64,000 bases of DNA from Actinomadura sp. GC306. Its GTDB lineage: Bacteria > Actinomycetota > Actinomycetes > Streptosporangiales > Streptosporangiaceae. Location of the stretch: assembly GCF_004348665.1 (NCBI RefSeq), contig NZ_SMKM01000006.1:1-64000 (forward strand), given 5' to 3'. The position numbers were made by a program, and so were the translations under genes. Under the pieces are notes generated by a model. It was not told where the DNA came from and searched no databases. It saw only the letters and a program-made list of their open reading frames with translations. Shown here piece by piece: positions 45,474 through 54,571 of this stretch. Positions within the stretch are counted from its first letter, which is position 1. Each line of letters starts with the position of its first letter.

Positions 45474-46624
45474 GACGGCGCTGGGGCGGCGGCCCCGGCG
45501 CCCGCGCGCGGCGTCCCCCGGTCCGCCGCCAGGAGCCGCCGGCGCTGCTCGTGCGGCTGCCCGAACAGCTGCGACGTGGCGTGTGCGCGTTTGAACAGCA
45601 GTTGCGCGTCGTGCTCCCAGGTGATGGCGATGCCGCCGTGCAACTGGACCGTCTCGGCGGCCACCGCGTTCAGCGCGTCGGAGCACCACGCCTTGGCCAT
45701 CGCCGCCTTCTCGGCGAAGTCGGCCGCGCCGTGAGCCGCGGACCAGGCCGCCGCCCAGGACAGCGTCCGTGACGTCTCGACCTGCACGAGCATGTCGGCC
45801 ATGCGGTGCTTGAGCGCCTGGAACGAGCCGATCGGGCGGCCGAACTGCTCGCGATCCTTGGCGTACGCCACCGTCATGTCCAGGCCCCGTTGGGCCGCCC
45901 CGACCTGCAGTGCGGTCACGGCGACGGCCGCGATGTCCCGTAGCTCGGCGAGCGGCACGCCGGCGTCCTCGCACAGCGGGCGTGCGGGCGCGGCCCGGAA
46001 GTCGATCCGCGCGAACCGCAGGGTGAGGTCCAGGCCGGTCATGGGGGTGCGGCGGACCCCACTCGCCTCGGGATCGACCTCGTACAGGCCGACCAGCCCG
46101 TCCTCCCGCACGGCCACGACGAGCAGGATGTCGGCGTCGGCGCCGTCGAGGACCAGATGGGCCGATCCGGTCAGCATGGTCCCGTCTCCCGCGCCGGCGG
46201 CGCGCACACCGGAGCGGTCCGGATGCCAGTGCCCGTCGGGGGAGGCCCAGGCCAGCGCGGCCACGGCCGTTCCCGCCGCGATGTCCGGAAGCAGGCGCGA
46301 GCAGGCATCGGCGTCGCCCGCCCGCAGGACCGCCTGCGCGCCGAGGACCGCCGAGCCGAGCAGCGGGGACGGCGTGAGCGCGTAACCCAGCCGTTCCAGC
46401 ACCACGTGGGTTTCGAACAGGGAGAACCCCGCGCCTCCGTACTGCTCCGGGATCGCCAGGGCGGCGGCGCCGATCTGCTCGCATAGCGTCGACCACAGGT
46501 CTGGATCGTGGCCGCGCGGGCCCTGTATCGCCCGGCGTACGGCCTCGCCATCGCTGTTCCGATCCAAGAGGGATCGGACGGTGGCGTCGAGCGCGGCCTG
46601 CTCCTCACTTAGCGCAAAGTACAC
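45470..46624 (-). CDS. fadE33: Acyl-CoA dehydrogenase, FadE33-like
   Basis: 384 residues of the acyl-CoA dehydrogenase fold. DPDLWSTLCEQIGAAALAIP, VGAAQRGLDMTVAYAKDREQ, FGRPIGSFQALKHRMADMLV and LHGGIAITWEHDAQLLFKRA align closely with mycobacterial FadE33 of the HIP pathway. Such subunits pair with a partner (FadE32) in an alpha2-beta2 enzyme; no FadE32 is seen in the window. GTG at 46624 is set by GAGGAGGG 5 bases upstream. A 59-residue ORF lies just upstream. Confidence 0.82.
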   Translation of the reverse strand: MYFALSEEQAALDATVRSLLDRNSDGEAVRRAIQGPRGHDPDLWSTLCEQIGAAALAIPEQYGGAGFSLFETHVVLERLGYALTPSPLLGSAVLGAQAVLRAGDADACSRLLPDIAAGTAVAALAWASPDGHWHPDRSGVRAAGAGDGTMLTGSAHLVLDGADADILLVVAVREDGLVGLYEVDPEASGVRRTPMTGLDLTLRFARIDFRAAPARPLCEDAGVPLAELRDIAAVAVTALQVGAAQRGLDMTVAYAKDREQFGRPIGSFQALKHRMADMLVQVETSRTLSWAAAWSAAHGAADFAEKAAMAKAWCSDALNAVAAETVQLHGGIAITWEHDAQLLFKRAHATSQLFGQPHEQRRRLLAADRGTPRAGAGAAAPAPS

Positions 46625-46635
46625 AGAATCCCTCC

Positions 46636-46815
46636 TCAGGCGGGCTTCGCGTGCGCCGGCGACGCGGCGGTGATGGCGGCCAGTACCCGGGAGCGGTGGA
46701 ACCGGGCCGTGCCCCAGGCGGAGACGAGAGCGCGGATCTTCGTGATCCACAGGCCCAGGTCGAACTCCTCGGTGCGGCCGGTGGCGCCGTGCGCCCGCAG
46801 CGCGGTGCGGTTCAC
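46636..46815 (-). CDS. Small protein of unknown function or gene remnant
   Basis: 59 residues, not recognised (ALRAHGATGRTEEFDLG; ITKIRALVSAWG; FHRSRVLAAI). GTG at 46815 overlaps the TGA of the upstream crotonase gene (GTGA), and the stop is 11 bases before fadE33, so it is placed like a real coupled gene. Composition and phrase structure recall acyl-CoA dehydrogenase C-termini. As three neighbouring genes survive only as start-plus-stop remnants, it may be another such remnant. Confidence 0.45.
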   Translation of the reverse strand: MNRTALRAHGATGRTEEFDLGLWITKIRALVSAWGTARFHRSRVLAAITAASPAHAKPA

Positions 46816-47696
46816 CGGCCGTTCCCCGCGTTCGAGTCGCGCATCGCGCGGGCGTCCATGCCGGCCAGCGAGTCGACGCCCACCTCGGCGTTGTGCGCGT
46901 GCGCGGCGTGGTGGAGCCCGAAGACCGAGTCCATCCCCGACCGCATGCCCTGGAGGTCCTCGGCCTGGTTGATCGCCTTCTTCGTCAGCGCCAGCCCGAA
47001 CGACGGCATCTGGCTGATCCGCTCGGCGATCGCCAGGGTCTCCGCCTCCAGTTCGGCGCGGGGCACCACGTGGTTGACCATGCCGAGGTCGCGGGCGCGT
47101 TCGGCCGTGAAGCGGTCGCCCGTGTAGAGGAACTCCTTCGCGGCCCGCGGATTCATCACCCACGGGTGGGCGAAGAACTCGACGCCCGGGATGCCCATGC
47201 GGACCACGGGGTCCGCGAAGAAGGCGTCGTCGGCGGCCACGATGAAGTCGCAGCTCCAGGCCAGCATGAGCCCGCCGGCGATGCACGCCCCCTGCACCAT
47301 CGCGATCATCGGCTTGGGGATCTCCCGCCACCGGCGGCACATGCCGAGGTAGACCTCGGCCTCCCGGGCGAGCCGCCGGTCGACGCCCTGCTTGCGCGTG
47401 TGGTCCCACCAGATCACGGCCTTGCGCTCGAAGGACTCGTCGACGTCCCGGCCGGGCGTGCCGATGTCGTGCCCGGCGCAGAAGTGCCGCCCGTTCCCGG
47501 CGAGGACGATGACCTTCACCTCGTCGTCGTCGACGGCGCGGGTGAAGGCGGCGTCGAGGGCGTAGGTGACCTTCGAGTTCTGGGCGTTGCGGTACTCGGG
47601 GCGGTTGAGGGTGACGACCGCCACCGTCCCGCGTCGCTCATAGGTGACGACCTCCTCGTCGGGCCGGTCCACGGCGGCCGTGTCCGCGTTGCTCAT
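46812..47696 (-). CDS. Enoyl-CoA hydratase/isomerase family protein
   Basis: 294 residues, crotonase fold: VVTLNRPEYRNAQNSK, VIVLAGNGRHFCAGHDIGTP (oxyanion hole), MVQGACIAGGLMLAWSCDFI, ADPVVRMGIPGVEFFAHPWV. Hydrates an enoyl-CoA, probably in HIP or side-chain degradation. ATG at 47696 has AGGAGA 6 bases upstream. It heads the minus-strand operon with fadE33 and is divergent from fadE30 with operator site 5 between them. Confidence 0.88.
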   Translation of the reverse strand: MSNADTAAVDRPDEEVVTYERRGTVAVVTLNRPEYRNAQNSKVTYALDAAFTRAVDDDEVKVIVLAGNGRHFCAGHDIGTPGRDVDESFERKAVIWWDHTRKQGVDRRLAREAEVYLGMCRRWREIPKPMIAMVQGACIAGGLMLAWSCDFIVAADDAFFADPVVRMGIPGVEFFAHPWVMNPRAAKEFLYTGDRFTAERARDLGMVNHVVPRAELEAETLAIAERISQMPSFGLALTKKAINQAEDLQGMRSGMDSVFGLHHAAHAHNAEVGVDSLAGMDARAMRDSNAGNGR

Positions 47697-47751
47697 ATCG
47701 GTCTCCTGACGGTGTCCAGTGAGTGGCACGCGCTCTTGCGCACGCTTGCCT

Positions 47752-47765
47752 AACAAATGTTTGAT
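47752..47765. promoter_or_regulatory. KstR2-type operator, site 5
   Basis: AACAAATGTTTGAT, one base from the full palindrome, in the divergent region between the crotonase gene and fadE30. Confidence 0.75.
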
Positions 47766-47837
47766 TTCCCTTGCTATGGTGCAGTCCGCCGCGGGCGGCC
47801 GCAACCCCGGACAACGAAGCGCAGGCGGAGGGCGGAC

Positions 47838-49012
<1,175 letters not shown>

Positions 49013-49016
<4 letters not shown>

Positions 49017-49087
49017 CCGCAGCCGAGACCGGACAGCCCGTCCCGCCCACCGGCGAGGTGGTGTCGGTGAGCAGCCGGCACCCCTGA
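49013..49087 (+). pseudogene. Internal-deletion remnant of ipdF
   Basis: A 24-codon ORF with GTG overlapping the fadE30 stop. Its last residues, TGEVVSVSSRHP, match the C-terminus of mycobacterial IpdF (ending TGEVISVSCQHP), the SDR that normally lies directly beside fadE30. The first ~12 codons read like an N-terminus (TAAETGQPVPP). The whole Rossmann body is missing, yet start, frame and stop are kept. The identity rests on a 12-residue match plus synteny. It is 34 bases before fadA6. Confidence 0.65.
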
Positions 49088-49121
49088 TCCCGCCGTCCCC
49101 CGACTTCTGAGGAAGGTTCAC

Positions 49122-50273
49122 ATGGCCGAGGCCTACATCATCGAGGCGGTCCGCACGCCGGTCGGACGCCGCGGCGGCGCACTCTCCGGCGTCCACTCCG
49201 CGGACCTGGGCGCCCACGCCCTCTCCGCGCTCGTGGACCGCAGCGGCATCGACCCGGGACGTGTCGACGACGTGATCCTCGGCTGCACCGAGACCATCGG
49301 CTCGCAGGCCGGCGACATCGCCCGGACCGCCTGGCTGGTCGCCGGCCTGCCCGACCACGTGCCGGGCGTGACCATCGACCGGCAGTGCGGCTCCAGCCAG
49401 CAGGCGGTGCACTTCGCCGCGCAGGGCGTCATGTCCGGCACGGCCGACCTCATCGTCGCGGGCGGCGTGCAGAACATGTCGGCGATCCCCATCTCGGCCG
49501 CGATGACGGTGGGGGAGCAGTACGGCTTCACCACACCGTTCGCGGAGTCCCCGGGATGGCGCGCCCGCTACGGGGACCAGGAGGTGTCCCAGTTCCGCGC
49601 GGCCGAAATGATCGCCGAGAAGTGGGAGATCTCCCGCTCGGAGATGGAGGAGTTCGCGCTCCGCAGCCATCACCGGGCCGTCGCCGCGACCGACGAGGGA
49701 CGGTTCGCCAAGGAGATCGCACCGATCGGCGGCGTCTCGGCCGACGAGGGACCGCGCCGCGACACCGGCCTGGAGAAGATGGCGGCCCTCCGGACGCTGC
49801 GCGAGGGCGGGCGGATCACCGCCGCCGTCGCCAGCCAGATCAGCGACGCCGCGTCCGCGGTCCTGATCGCCTCCGAACGAGCCGTCAGCGACCTCGGGCT
49901 GAAGCCGCGGGCGCGCATCCACCACATCTCCGTCCGCGGCGACGACCCCGTCTGGATGCTGACCGGCCCGATCCCGGCGACCCGGCACGCACTCCAGAAG
50001 ACCGGCATGTCGATCGGCGACTTCGACCTCATCGAGATCAACGAGGCGTTCGCGTCGGTCGTTCTCGCCTGGGCGAAGGAGACCGGCGCCGACCTGGACC
50101 GGATCAACGTCAACGGCGGCGCGATCGCACTGGGGCATCCGATCGGGGCAACCGGGACCAGGCTGCTGACGACCATGCTGCACGAACTCGAACGCCGCGG
50201 CGGACGGTACGCACTCCAGACCATGTGCGAGGGCGGCGGCCAGGCCAACGTCACCATCATCGAACGGCTCTGA
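49122..50273 (+). CDS. fadA6: Acetyl-CoA acyltransferase FadA6
   Basis: 383 residues: VTIDRQCGSSQQAVHFAAQG (catalytic Cys), NEAFASVVLAW, NGGAIALGHPIGATGTRLL, TMCEGGGQANVTII (second Cys). Thiolase closing the HIP pathway, by position after fadE30/ipdF and resemblance to FadA5/FadA6 types. GAGGAAGG lies before ATG 49122. It continues the plus-strand operon begun at fadE30. Confidence 0.87.
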   Translation: MAEAYIIEAVRTPVGRRGGALSGVHSADLGAHALSALVDRSGIDPGRVDDVILGCTETIGSQAGDIARTAWLVAGLPDHVPGVTIDRQCGSSQQAVHFAAQGVMSGTADLIVAGGVQNMSAIPISAAMTVGEQYGFTTPFAESPGWRARYGDQEVSQFRAAEMIAEKWEISRSEMEEFALRSHHRAVAATDEGRFAKEIAPIGGVSADEGPRRDTGLEKMAALRTLREGGRITAAVASQISDAASAVLIASERAVSDLGLKPRARIHHISVRGDDPVWMLTGPIPATRHALQKTGMSIGDFDLIEINEAFASVVLAWAKETGADLDRINVNGGAIALGHPIGATGTRLLTTMLHELERRGGRYALQTMCEGGGQANVTIIERL

Positions 50274-50323
50274 CCCCGGGCAGGCCGCCTGGCCTGCACG
50301 AACGTCTACACAGGGAGCAACGA

Positions 50324-51676
50324 ATGAACGATACCGGGCGTCAGATGCACCTCGCGGTCTTCGCCCGAGGGCTGGGTACGGCGCACTCGGTGTGGCGGTC
50401 CCCGCGGACCGAACCCGAGAAGGTCCACACCCTGGAGCACTGGACGCGCGTCGCCCAGGTCGCCGAGCAGGGCAGGTTCGACGCGGTGTTCATCGCCGAG
50501 GCCCTGAACCTCAGCCCGTCGATCGGCACCGACGCCACCGAGTGGCCGGACGCCGTGAGCCTGGTCGCCGCGCTGTCGGCGGTGACCTCGCGCATCGGCC
50601 TGGTGGGGACCGCTTCGACGACGTACAGCCACCCCTTCACCGTGGCCCGGCAGTTCGCCACCATCGACCACCTGAGCGGCGGCCGGGCCGGCTGGAACAT
50701 CGTCACCACCGCGATCGCTGCGGCTGCGGGCAACTACGGCTCCGCCGACCTGCCCGAGCACGAGGCCCGCTACGAGCGCGCCGACGAGTTCGTCGACGTG
50801 GTCACCCGGCTCTGGGACGGCTGGCGGGACGACGCGATCGTGCTGGACCGGGAGGCGGGCGTGTACGCCGACCCCGGCCGGATCCGGCGCCTAGACCACG
50901 AGGGCGACCACTTCACCGTCCGCGGCCCGCTGACGATGCCCCGGTCCCCGCAGGGCCGGCCGGCGCTGGTGCAGGCCGGGTCCTCGCCGACCGGCATGAA
51001 CCTGGCGGCCCGGTACGCGGACATGGTGTTCACCACGCAGTTCGACCTCAAGGCCGCCAAGGCGTTCGTCGACCGGATGCGGGAACTGGTGACCGCCAAG
51101 GGGCGCGACCCGCAAGCGGTCGCCGTCATGCCGGGGCTCACCCCGATCATCGGCAGGACCGTCCAGGAGGCCCGGGACCTGGCACGGGAACTCGGCGGCT
51201 TCGTGCAGATCGACGCGACCCTCGCCTTCATGCAGCAGATGTTCGGCGGGATCGACTTCACCGGCTACGAGCTGGACGAGCCGTTCCCCGACGTCAGCGG
51301 CCTGCTTCCGGCGCACGCCGGCGTCTCACGCCCCCGGCTGTTCATGGACATGGCGAAGGAGGAGGGGCTGACCCTGCGCCAGGTGGCGCAGCGGATCGGC
51401 CTCAGCATCGGTCACCGCTCGTTCGTCGGGACTCCCGACCAGGTCGCGGACGAGATGGCCGCCTGGTTCACCGAGGGGGCGGCCGACGGCTTCAACGTCC
51501 TTCCCGCCGACCTGCCCCGCGGGCTGGAGGACTTCGTGGAGGAGGTCGTGCCGCGCCTGCAGGACCGCGGGCTCTTCCGCAAGGAGTACACGGGGACCAC
51601 GCTTCGCGAGCACCTCGGCGCACCCGCGCCCGCCCCCGCGCCCGGGGACGGCCCCACGTTGAAGGAGGCCCGGTGA
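50324..51676 (+). CDS. LLM-class FMN-dependent monooxygenase (NtaA/SnaA/DszA family)
   Basis: 450 residues. Family landmarks: GRFDAVFIAEALNLSP, SRIGLVGTASTTYSHPFTVA, HLSGGRAGWNIVTT, NYGSADLPEHEARYERADEF, VQAGSSPTGMNLAARYADMV and FNVLPADLPRGLEDF. Two-component monooxygenases of this family need reduced FMN; the next gene encodes a flavin reductase and overlaps by GTGA. Substrate unknown; the cluster points to a steroid-derived ketone or ring fragment. AGGGAG precedes ATG 50324. Confidence 0.9.
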   Translation: MNDTGRQMHLAVFARGLGTAHSVWRSPRTEPEKVHTLEHWTRVAQVAEQGRFDAVFIAEALNLSPSIGTDATEWPDAVSLVAALSAVTSRIGLVGTASTTYSHPFTVARQFATIDHLSGGRAGWNIVTTAIAAAAGNYGSADLPEHEARYERADEFVDVVTRLWDGWRDDAIVLDREAGVYADPGRIRRLDHEGDHFTVRGPLTMPRSPQGRPALVQAGSSPTGMNLAARYADMVFTTQFDLKAAKAFVDRMRELVTAKGRDPQAVAVMPGLTPIIGRTVQEARDLARELGGFVQIDATLAFMQQMFGGIDFTGYELDEPFPDVSGLLPAHAGVSRPRLFMDMAKEEGLTLRQVAQRIGLSIGHRSFVGTPDQVADEMAAWFTEGAADGFNVLPADLPRGLEDFVEEVVPRLQDRGLFRKEYTGTTLREHLGAPAPAPAPGDGPTLKEAR

Positions 51677-52863
51677 GCGACTCGCCCGCGCCGTTCGACG
51701 GGCGGCGGTTCCGGGACGTCCTCGGCCACTACCCCACGGGCGTGGTCGTCGTCACCGGCATCTGCGACACGGGGGAGCCCACCGGAATGGTGGTCGGCTC
51801 GTTCTCCTCCGTGTCGCTCGACCCGCCGCTGGTCTCCTTCCTGCCGAGCAGGACGTCGAGCACGTTCGCGCGGCTGCGCACCGCCTCGTCCTTCTGCGTC
51901 AACGTGCTCGCCGCCGACCAAGAGCAGGTCTGCCGGCAGTTCGCCGCGAAGAGCGGCGACAAGTTCGCCGGCGTCCCGTGGCGGCCCGGCCCGTCCGGCG
52001 CGCCGCTGCTCGAAGAGGCCGTCGCCTGGATCGACTGCGGGTTCGAGGCCGTCCACGAGGCCGGCGACCATCTGATCGTCCTCGGCAGGGTGCGGGACCT
52101 CGGAGTGCTCGAACCCAAGTCACCGCTGCTGTTCTTCCAGGGCGGGTACGGCGCGTTCTCGCCCGGTGCGCTCGTCGCCCCCTACGAGAGGGACCTGCTG
52201 GGCCATATCCGGGTGGCGGACATCGCCCGCGACCACATGGAGGCGGTGTCGGCCGACCTCGGACTCGAATGCTACGCGCAGTGCGTCGTCGCGGACGAGA
52301 TCGTGATCATCGCCGGCTCCGCGGGTTCCCGGCAGAGCACGGTGCACGGGCACATCGGCCGCCGGATGCCGTTCGCGCCGCCCTACGGCGCACTGTTCGT
52401 CGCCGGACGTGAGGACGGGGCGATCGATGCCTGGCTCGCACGGCGCAACCTCCCGCTGACCGGGGAGGACAGGGACCATTACCGGCGGGCGCTGCGGCGG
52501 GTGTCGTCGCGCGGCTGGTCCCTCGCCCTGTGCGCCCCCGAGCACGACGAGGTCTGGGACGAGATCGACGGGTTCTCCACCGCGCAGCGCACTCCTGAGC
52601 TGGAACGCCGGGTCGGTGCTCTGCTCGAACGCCTCAAGGAGCACTACGAGCCCGACGACCTGGACCCCGGGGGCCGGTACGACGTCCGGCTGCTGGGCGC
52701 GCCCGTCTACGGCCCGGACGGTGACGTCGTGCAGGTGCTCGCCCTTTTCCAGATGCCGCCGCGGGCGAGCGCCGAGCGGATCGCCGGTTGGCGGGACCGG
52801 CTGGTCCGCGCGGCGGACACGGTCACCACCGCGATCGGCGGACGCCCCCCGCGGACCCGCTGA
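51673..52863 (+). CDS. Flavin reductase fused to an IclR-type effector domain
   Basis: 396 residues. Residues 1-165 are an HsaB/HpaC-like flavin reductase: FRDVLGHYPTGVVVVTG, GSFSSVSLDPPLVSFLPSRT, FCVNVLAADQE, FAAKSGDKFAGVPWRP, HEAGDHLIVLGRVRDL. After about residue 185 comes a GAF-like domain of the kind seen at the C-terminus of IclR regulators (SRQSTVHGHIGRRMPFAPPY, GRRGW-like end, no DNA-binding domain). It would make reduced flavin for the preceding monooxygenase and perhaps for HsaA, since no separate hsaB is seen. GTG 51673 with AAGGAGG. Confidence 0.85.
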   Translation: MSDSPAPFDGRRFRDVLGHYPTGVVVVTGICDTGEPTGMVVGSFSSVSLDPPLVSFLPSRTSSTFARLRTASSFCVNVLAADQEQVCRQFAAKSGDKFAGVPWRPGPSGAPLLEEAVAWIDCGFEAVHEAGDHLIVLGRVRDLGVLEPKSPLLFFQGGYGAFSPGALVAPYERDLLGHIRVADIARDHMEAVSADLGLECYAQCVVADEIVIIAGSAGSRQSTVHGHIGRRMPFAPPYGALFVAGREDGAIDAWLARRNLPLTGEDRDHYRRALRRVSSRGWSLALCAPEHDEVWDEIDGFSTAQRTPELERRVGALLERLKEHYEPDDLDPGGRYDVRLLGAPVYGPDGDVVQVLALFQMPPRASAERIAGWRDRLVRAADTVTTAIGGRPPRTR

Positions 52864-52921
52864 AAACCGAGCGGGGGCCTGCTCGACGCGGAGCCCGCAC
52901 ATAGACGAGGGAGATGAACCC

Positions 52922-53692
52922 ATGCCCGGAGAACACGTGCCGAGTGAGCACGTGCCGAGTGAGCACGTGCCGAGTGAGCACGCGGTCGTCACCGGCGGCA
53001 GCAGCGGCATCGGACTGGCGGTCGTACGCCGGCTGATGAAGCGGGGCCTGACCGTGACCGTCCTGGACATGCAGGCGCCGCCGGACGACGTGCCGCGGGC
53101 GTACCGGATCGACGTGACCGACGAGGCGAAGGTGCGGGAGGCACTGGCCGAGACGGCGCGGGCGGCCGGGACCCCGACCCGGCTCGTGACCTGCCACGGC
53201 GTTCGCGGCGAATTCAAACCCGCCTTGGAGCTGGACCTCGACACCTACCGGAGGGTGCTCGACGTCCACCTGGTCGGAACGCTCGTCACCGCGCGTTCGC
53301 TCGTCGCGGGAATGCTGGAGGCCGGACTCGGCGGCGGGTCGATCGTGACGATCTCCTCGACGACCGCCTACGGCGGGTGGCGGGACCAGGCCGACTACGG
53401 TGTCGCCAAGGCCGCGATCGAGCAGCTCACGCAGAACCTCGCGATCGAGTGGGCTCCGCACGGGGTCCGCGTCAACGCGGTGGCACCGGGCCACACCCTC
53501 ACGCCGATGGTCCAGGAGATGGTCGACAAGGAGGGCTACGACCTGTCGGCCACCGAGGCGCGGATGCCGCTCGGCCGGCTGTGCACCCCGGACGAGATGG
53601 CCGCGGCGATCGAGTTCATGCTGCTCGACGCCACCTTCTCCACGGGCGTCCGGATGCCGGTGGACGGCGGGTGGACCGTGGTCGGCAAATGA
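52922..53692 (+). CDS. SDR with repetitive N-terminus
   Basis: 256 residues: AVVTGGSSGIGLAVVRRLMK, VTVLDMQ, CHGVRGEF (Asn-Asn-Ala-Gly replaced), ISSTTAYGGW, catalytic YGVAK and NAVAPGHTLTPM. The first 20 residues are a repeated EHVPS unit encoded by a 15-bp tandem repeat. GAGGGAG precedes ATG 52922. Its stop overlaps the next gene (ATGA). It may oxidise a hydroxy-steroid. Confidence 0.87.
   Translation: MPGEHVPSEHVPSEHVPSEHAVVTGGSSGIGLAVVRRLMKRGLTVTVLDMQAPPDDVPRAYRIDVTDEAKVREALAETARAAGTPTRLVTCHGVRGEFKPALELDLDTYRRVLDVHLVGTLVTARSLVAGMLEAGLGGGSIVTISSTTAYGGWRDQADYGVAKAAIEQLTQNLAIEWAPHGVRVNAVAPGHTLTPMVQEMVDKEGYDLSATEARMPLGRLCTPDEMAAAIEFMLLDATFSTGVRMPVDGGWTVVGK
52931..52975 (+). repeat. 15-bp tandem repeat, 3 copies
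   Basis: Copies GAACACGTGCCGAGT, GAGCACGTGCCGAGT, GAGCACGTGCCGAGT, followed by a partial fourth (GAGCACG). Each encodes E-H-V-P-S at the SDR N-terminus and holds a CACGTG palindrome. The unit is a multiple of three, so copy number can change without frame loss. Confidence 0.92.
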
Positions 53693-54561
53693 CGGGCGTC
53701 GCCCGCCGGCGGCTCGGGGACCTGCGGGTGTCCGCGATCGGCCTGGGAGCGATGACCCTGACCCAGGTGCCGGGCTACGACGAGGAGCGCGGCATCCGTA
53801 CGGTGCACGCGGCGCTGGACGCGGGTGTCACCCTCCTCGACACCGCCGACGTGTACGGACCGGCGGGCGGCGACTACGGCGCCAACGAACTCGCGGTCGC
53901 CAAGGCGCTCCGGCTGTATCCCGGCTCCACAGACCATGTCGTGGTCGCCACCAAGGGCGGCCACGTCCGCTACTTCGACACCGACACGTGGTGGATCGAC
54001 GGCCGTCCGGAGTGGCTGCGCCGCGCCTGCGAGGCGTCCCTGCGCCGGCTCGGCCTGGACGTGCTGCCCCTTTACATGCACCACCGCCCGGATCCCCGGA
54101 CCCCGTACGAGGAGAGCATGGGCGGCCTGAAGGAACTGCACGACAGAGGTCTCGTGCAGCGCGTCGGAGTCTCGAACGCGAGCGTCGAGCAGGTCCGTGT
54201 CGCCCACGAGATTCTCGGCGACGTCCTGGTCGCCGTGGAGAACGAGTACTCGCCGCGCGCCAGGGCCTCCGAACCCGTGATCGATCTGTGCGAGCGGCTC
54301 GGCCTGGCCTTCCTGTCCTGGGGGCCGCTCGGCGGGATGCGTGCCGCCAAGGACTTCGGGTCCGAGTTCGCCGCCTTCGACGCCGTGGCGAGGGCCCGCG
54401 GCGTCAGCCCGCAGCGGATCGCGCTCGCGTGGCAGCTGCACAGGTCTCCGGCGGTCATCCCGATTCCCGGGGCGAGCCGGCCGGAGTCCGTGCTGGACTC
54501 GCTGGCCGCCGCCGGCCTCGCCCTCACCCCCGCCGAACTCGAACGACTGAACCGGAAATGA
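53689..54561 (+). CDS. Aldo/keto reductase
   Basis: 290 residues, TIM-barrel AKR: VSAIGLGAMTLTQVPGYDEE, VTLLDTADVYGPAGGDYGAN (Asp and Tyr), VVVATKGGHV (Lys), LYMHHRPDPRTPYEES (His), and the C-terminal VIPIPGASRPESV cofactor clamp. Reduces a carbonyl with NADPH. ATG overlaps the SDR stop by ATGA; the KstD-like gene follows 10 bases later, so it is in the same operon. Confidence 0.9.
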   Translation: MTGVARRRLGDLRVSAIGLGAMTLTQVPGYDEERGIRTVHAALDAGVTLLDTADVYGPAGGDYGANELAVAKALRLYPGSTDHVVVATKGGHVRYFDTDTWWIDGRPEWLRRACEASLRRLGLDVLPLYMHHRPDPRTPYEESMGGLKELHDRGLVQRVGVSNASVEQVRVAHEILGDVLVAVENEYSPRARASEPVIDLCERLGLAFLSWGPLGGMRAAKDFGSEFAAFDAVARARGVSPQRIALAWQLHRSPAVIPIPGASRPESVLDSLAAAGLALTPAELERLNRK

Positions 54562-54571
54562 GAAGGACCCA

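Noticed and set aside
44331-46496. 721-codon minus-strand frame opposite ipdC
   Set aside because: Antisense and out-of-frame translation of ipdC and fadE33.
50392-52863. 823-codon plus-strand frame covering the LLM gene
   Set aside because: Its 5' two thirds is the wrong frame of the LLM gene; only the flavin-reductase part from 51673 is real.
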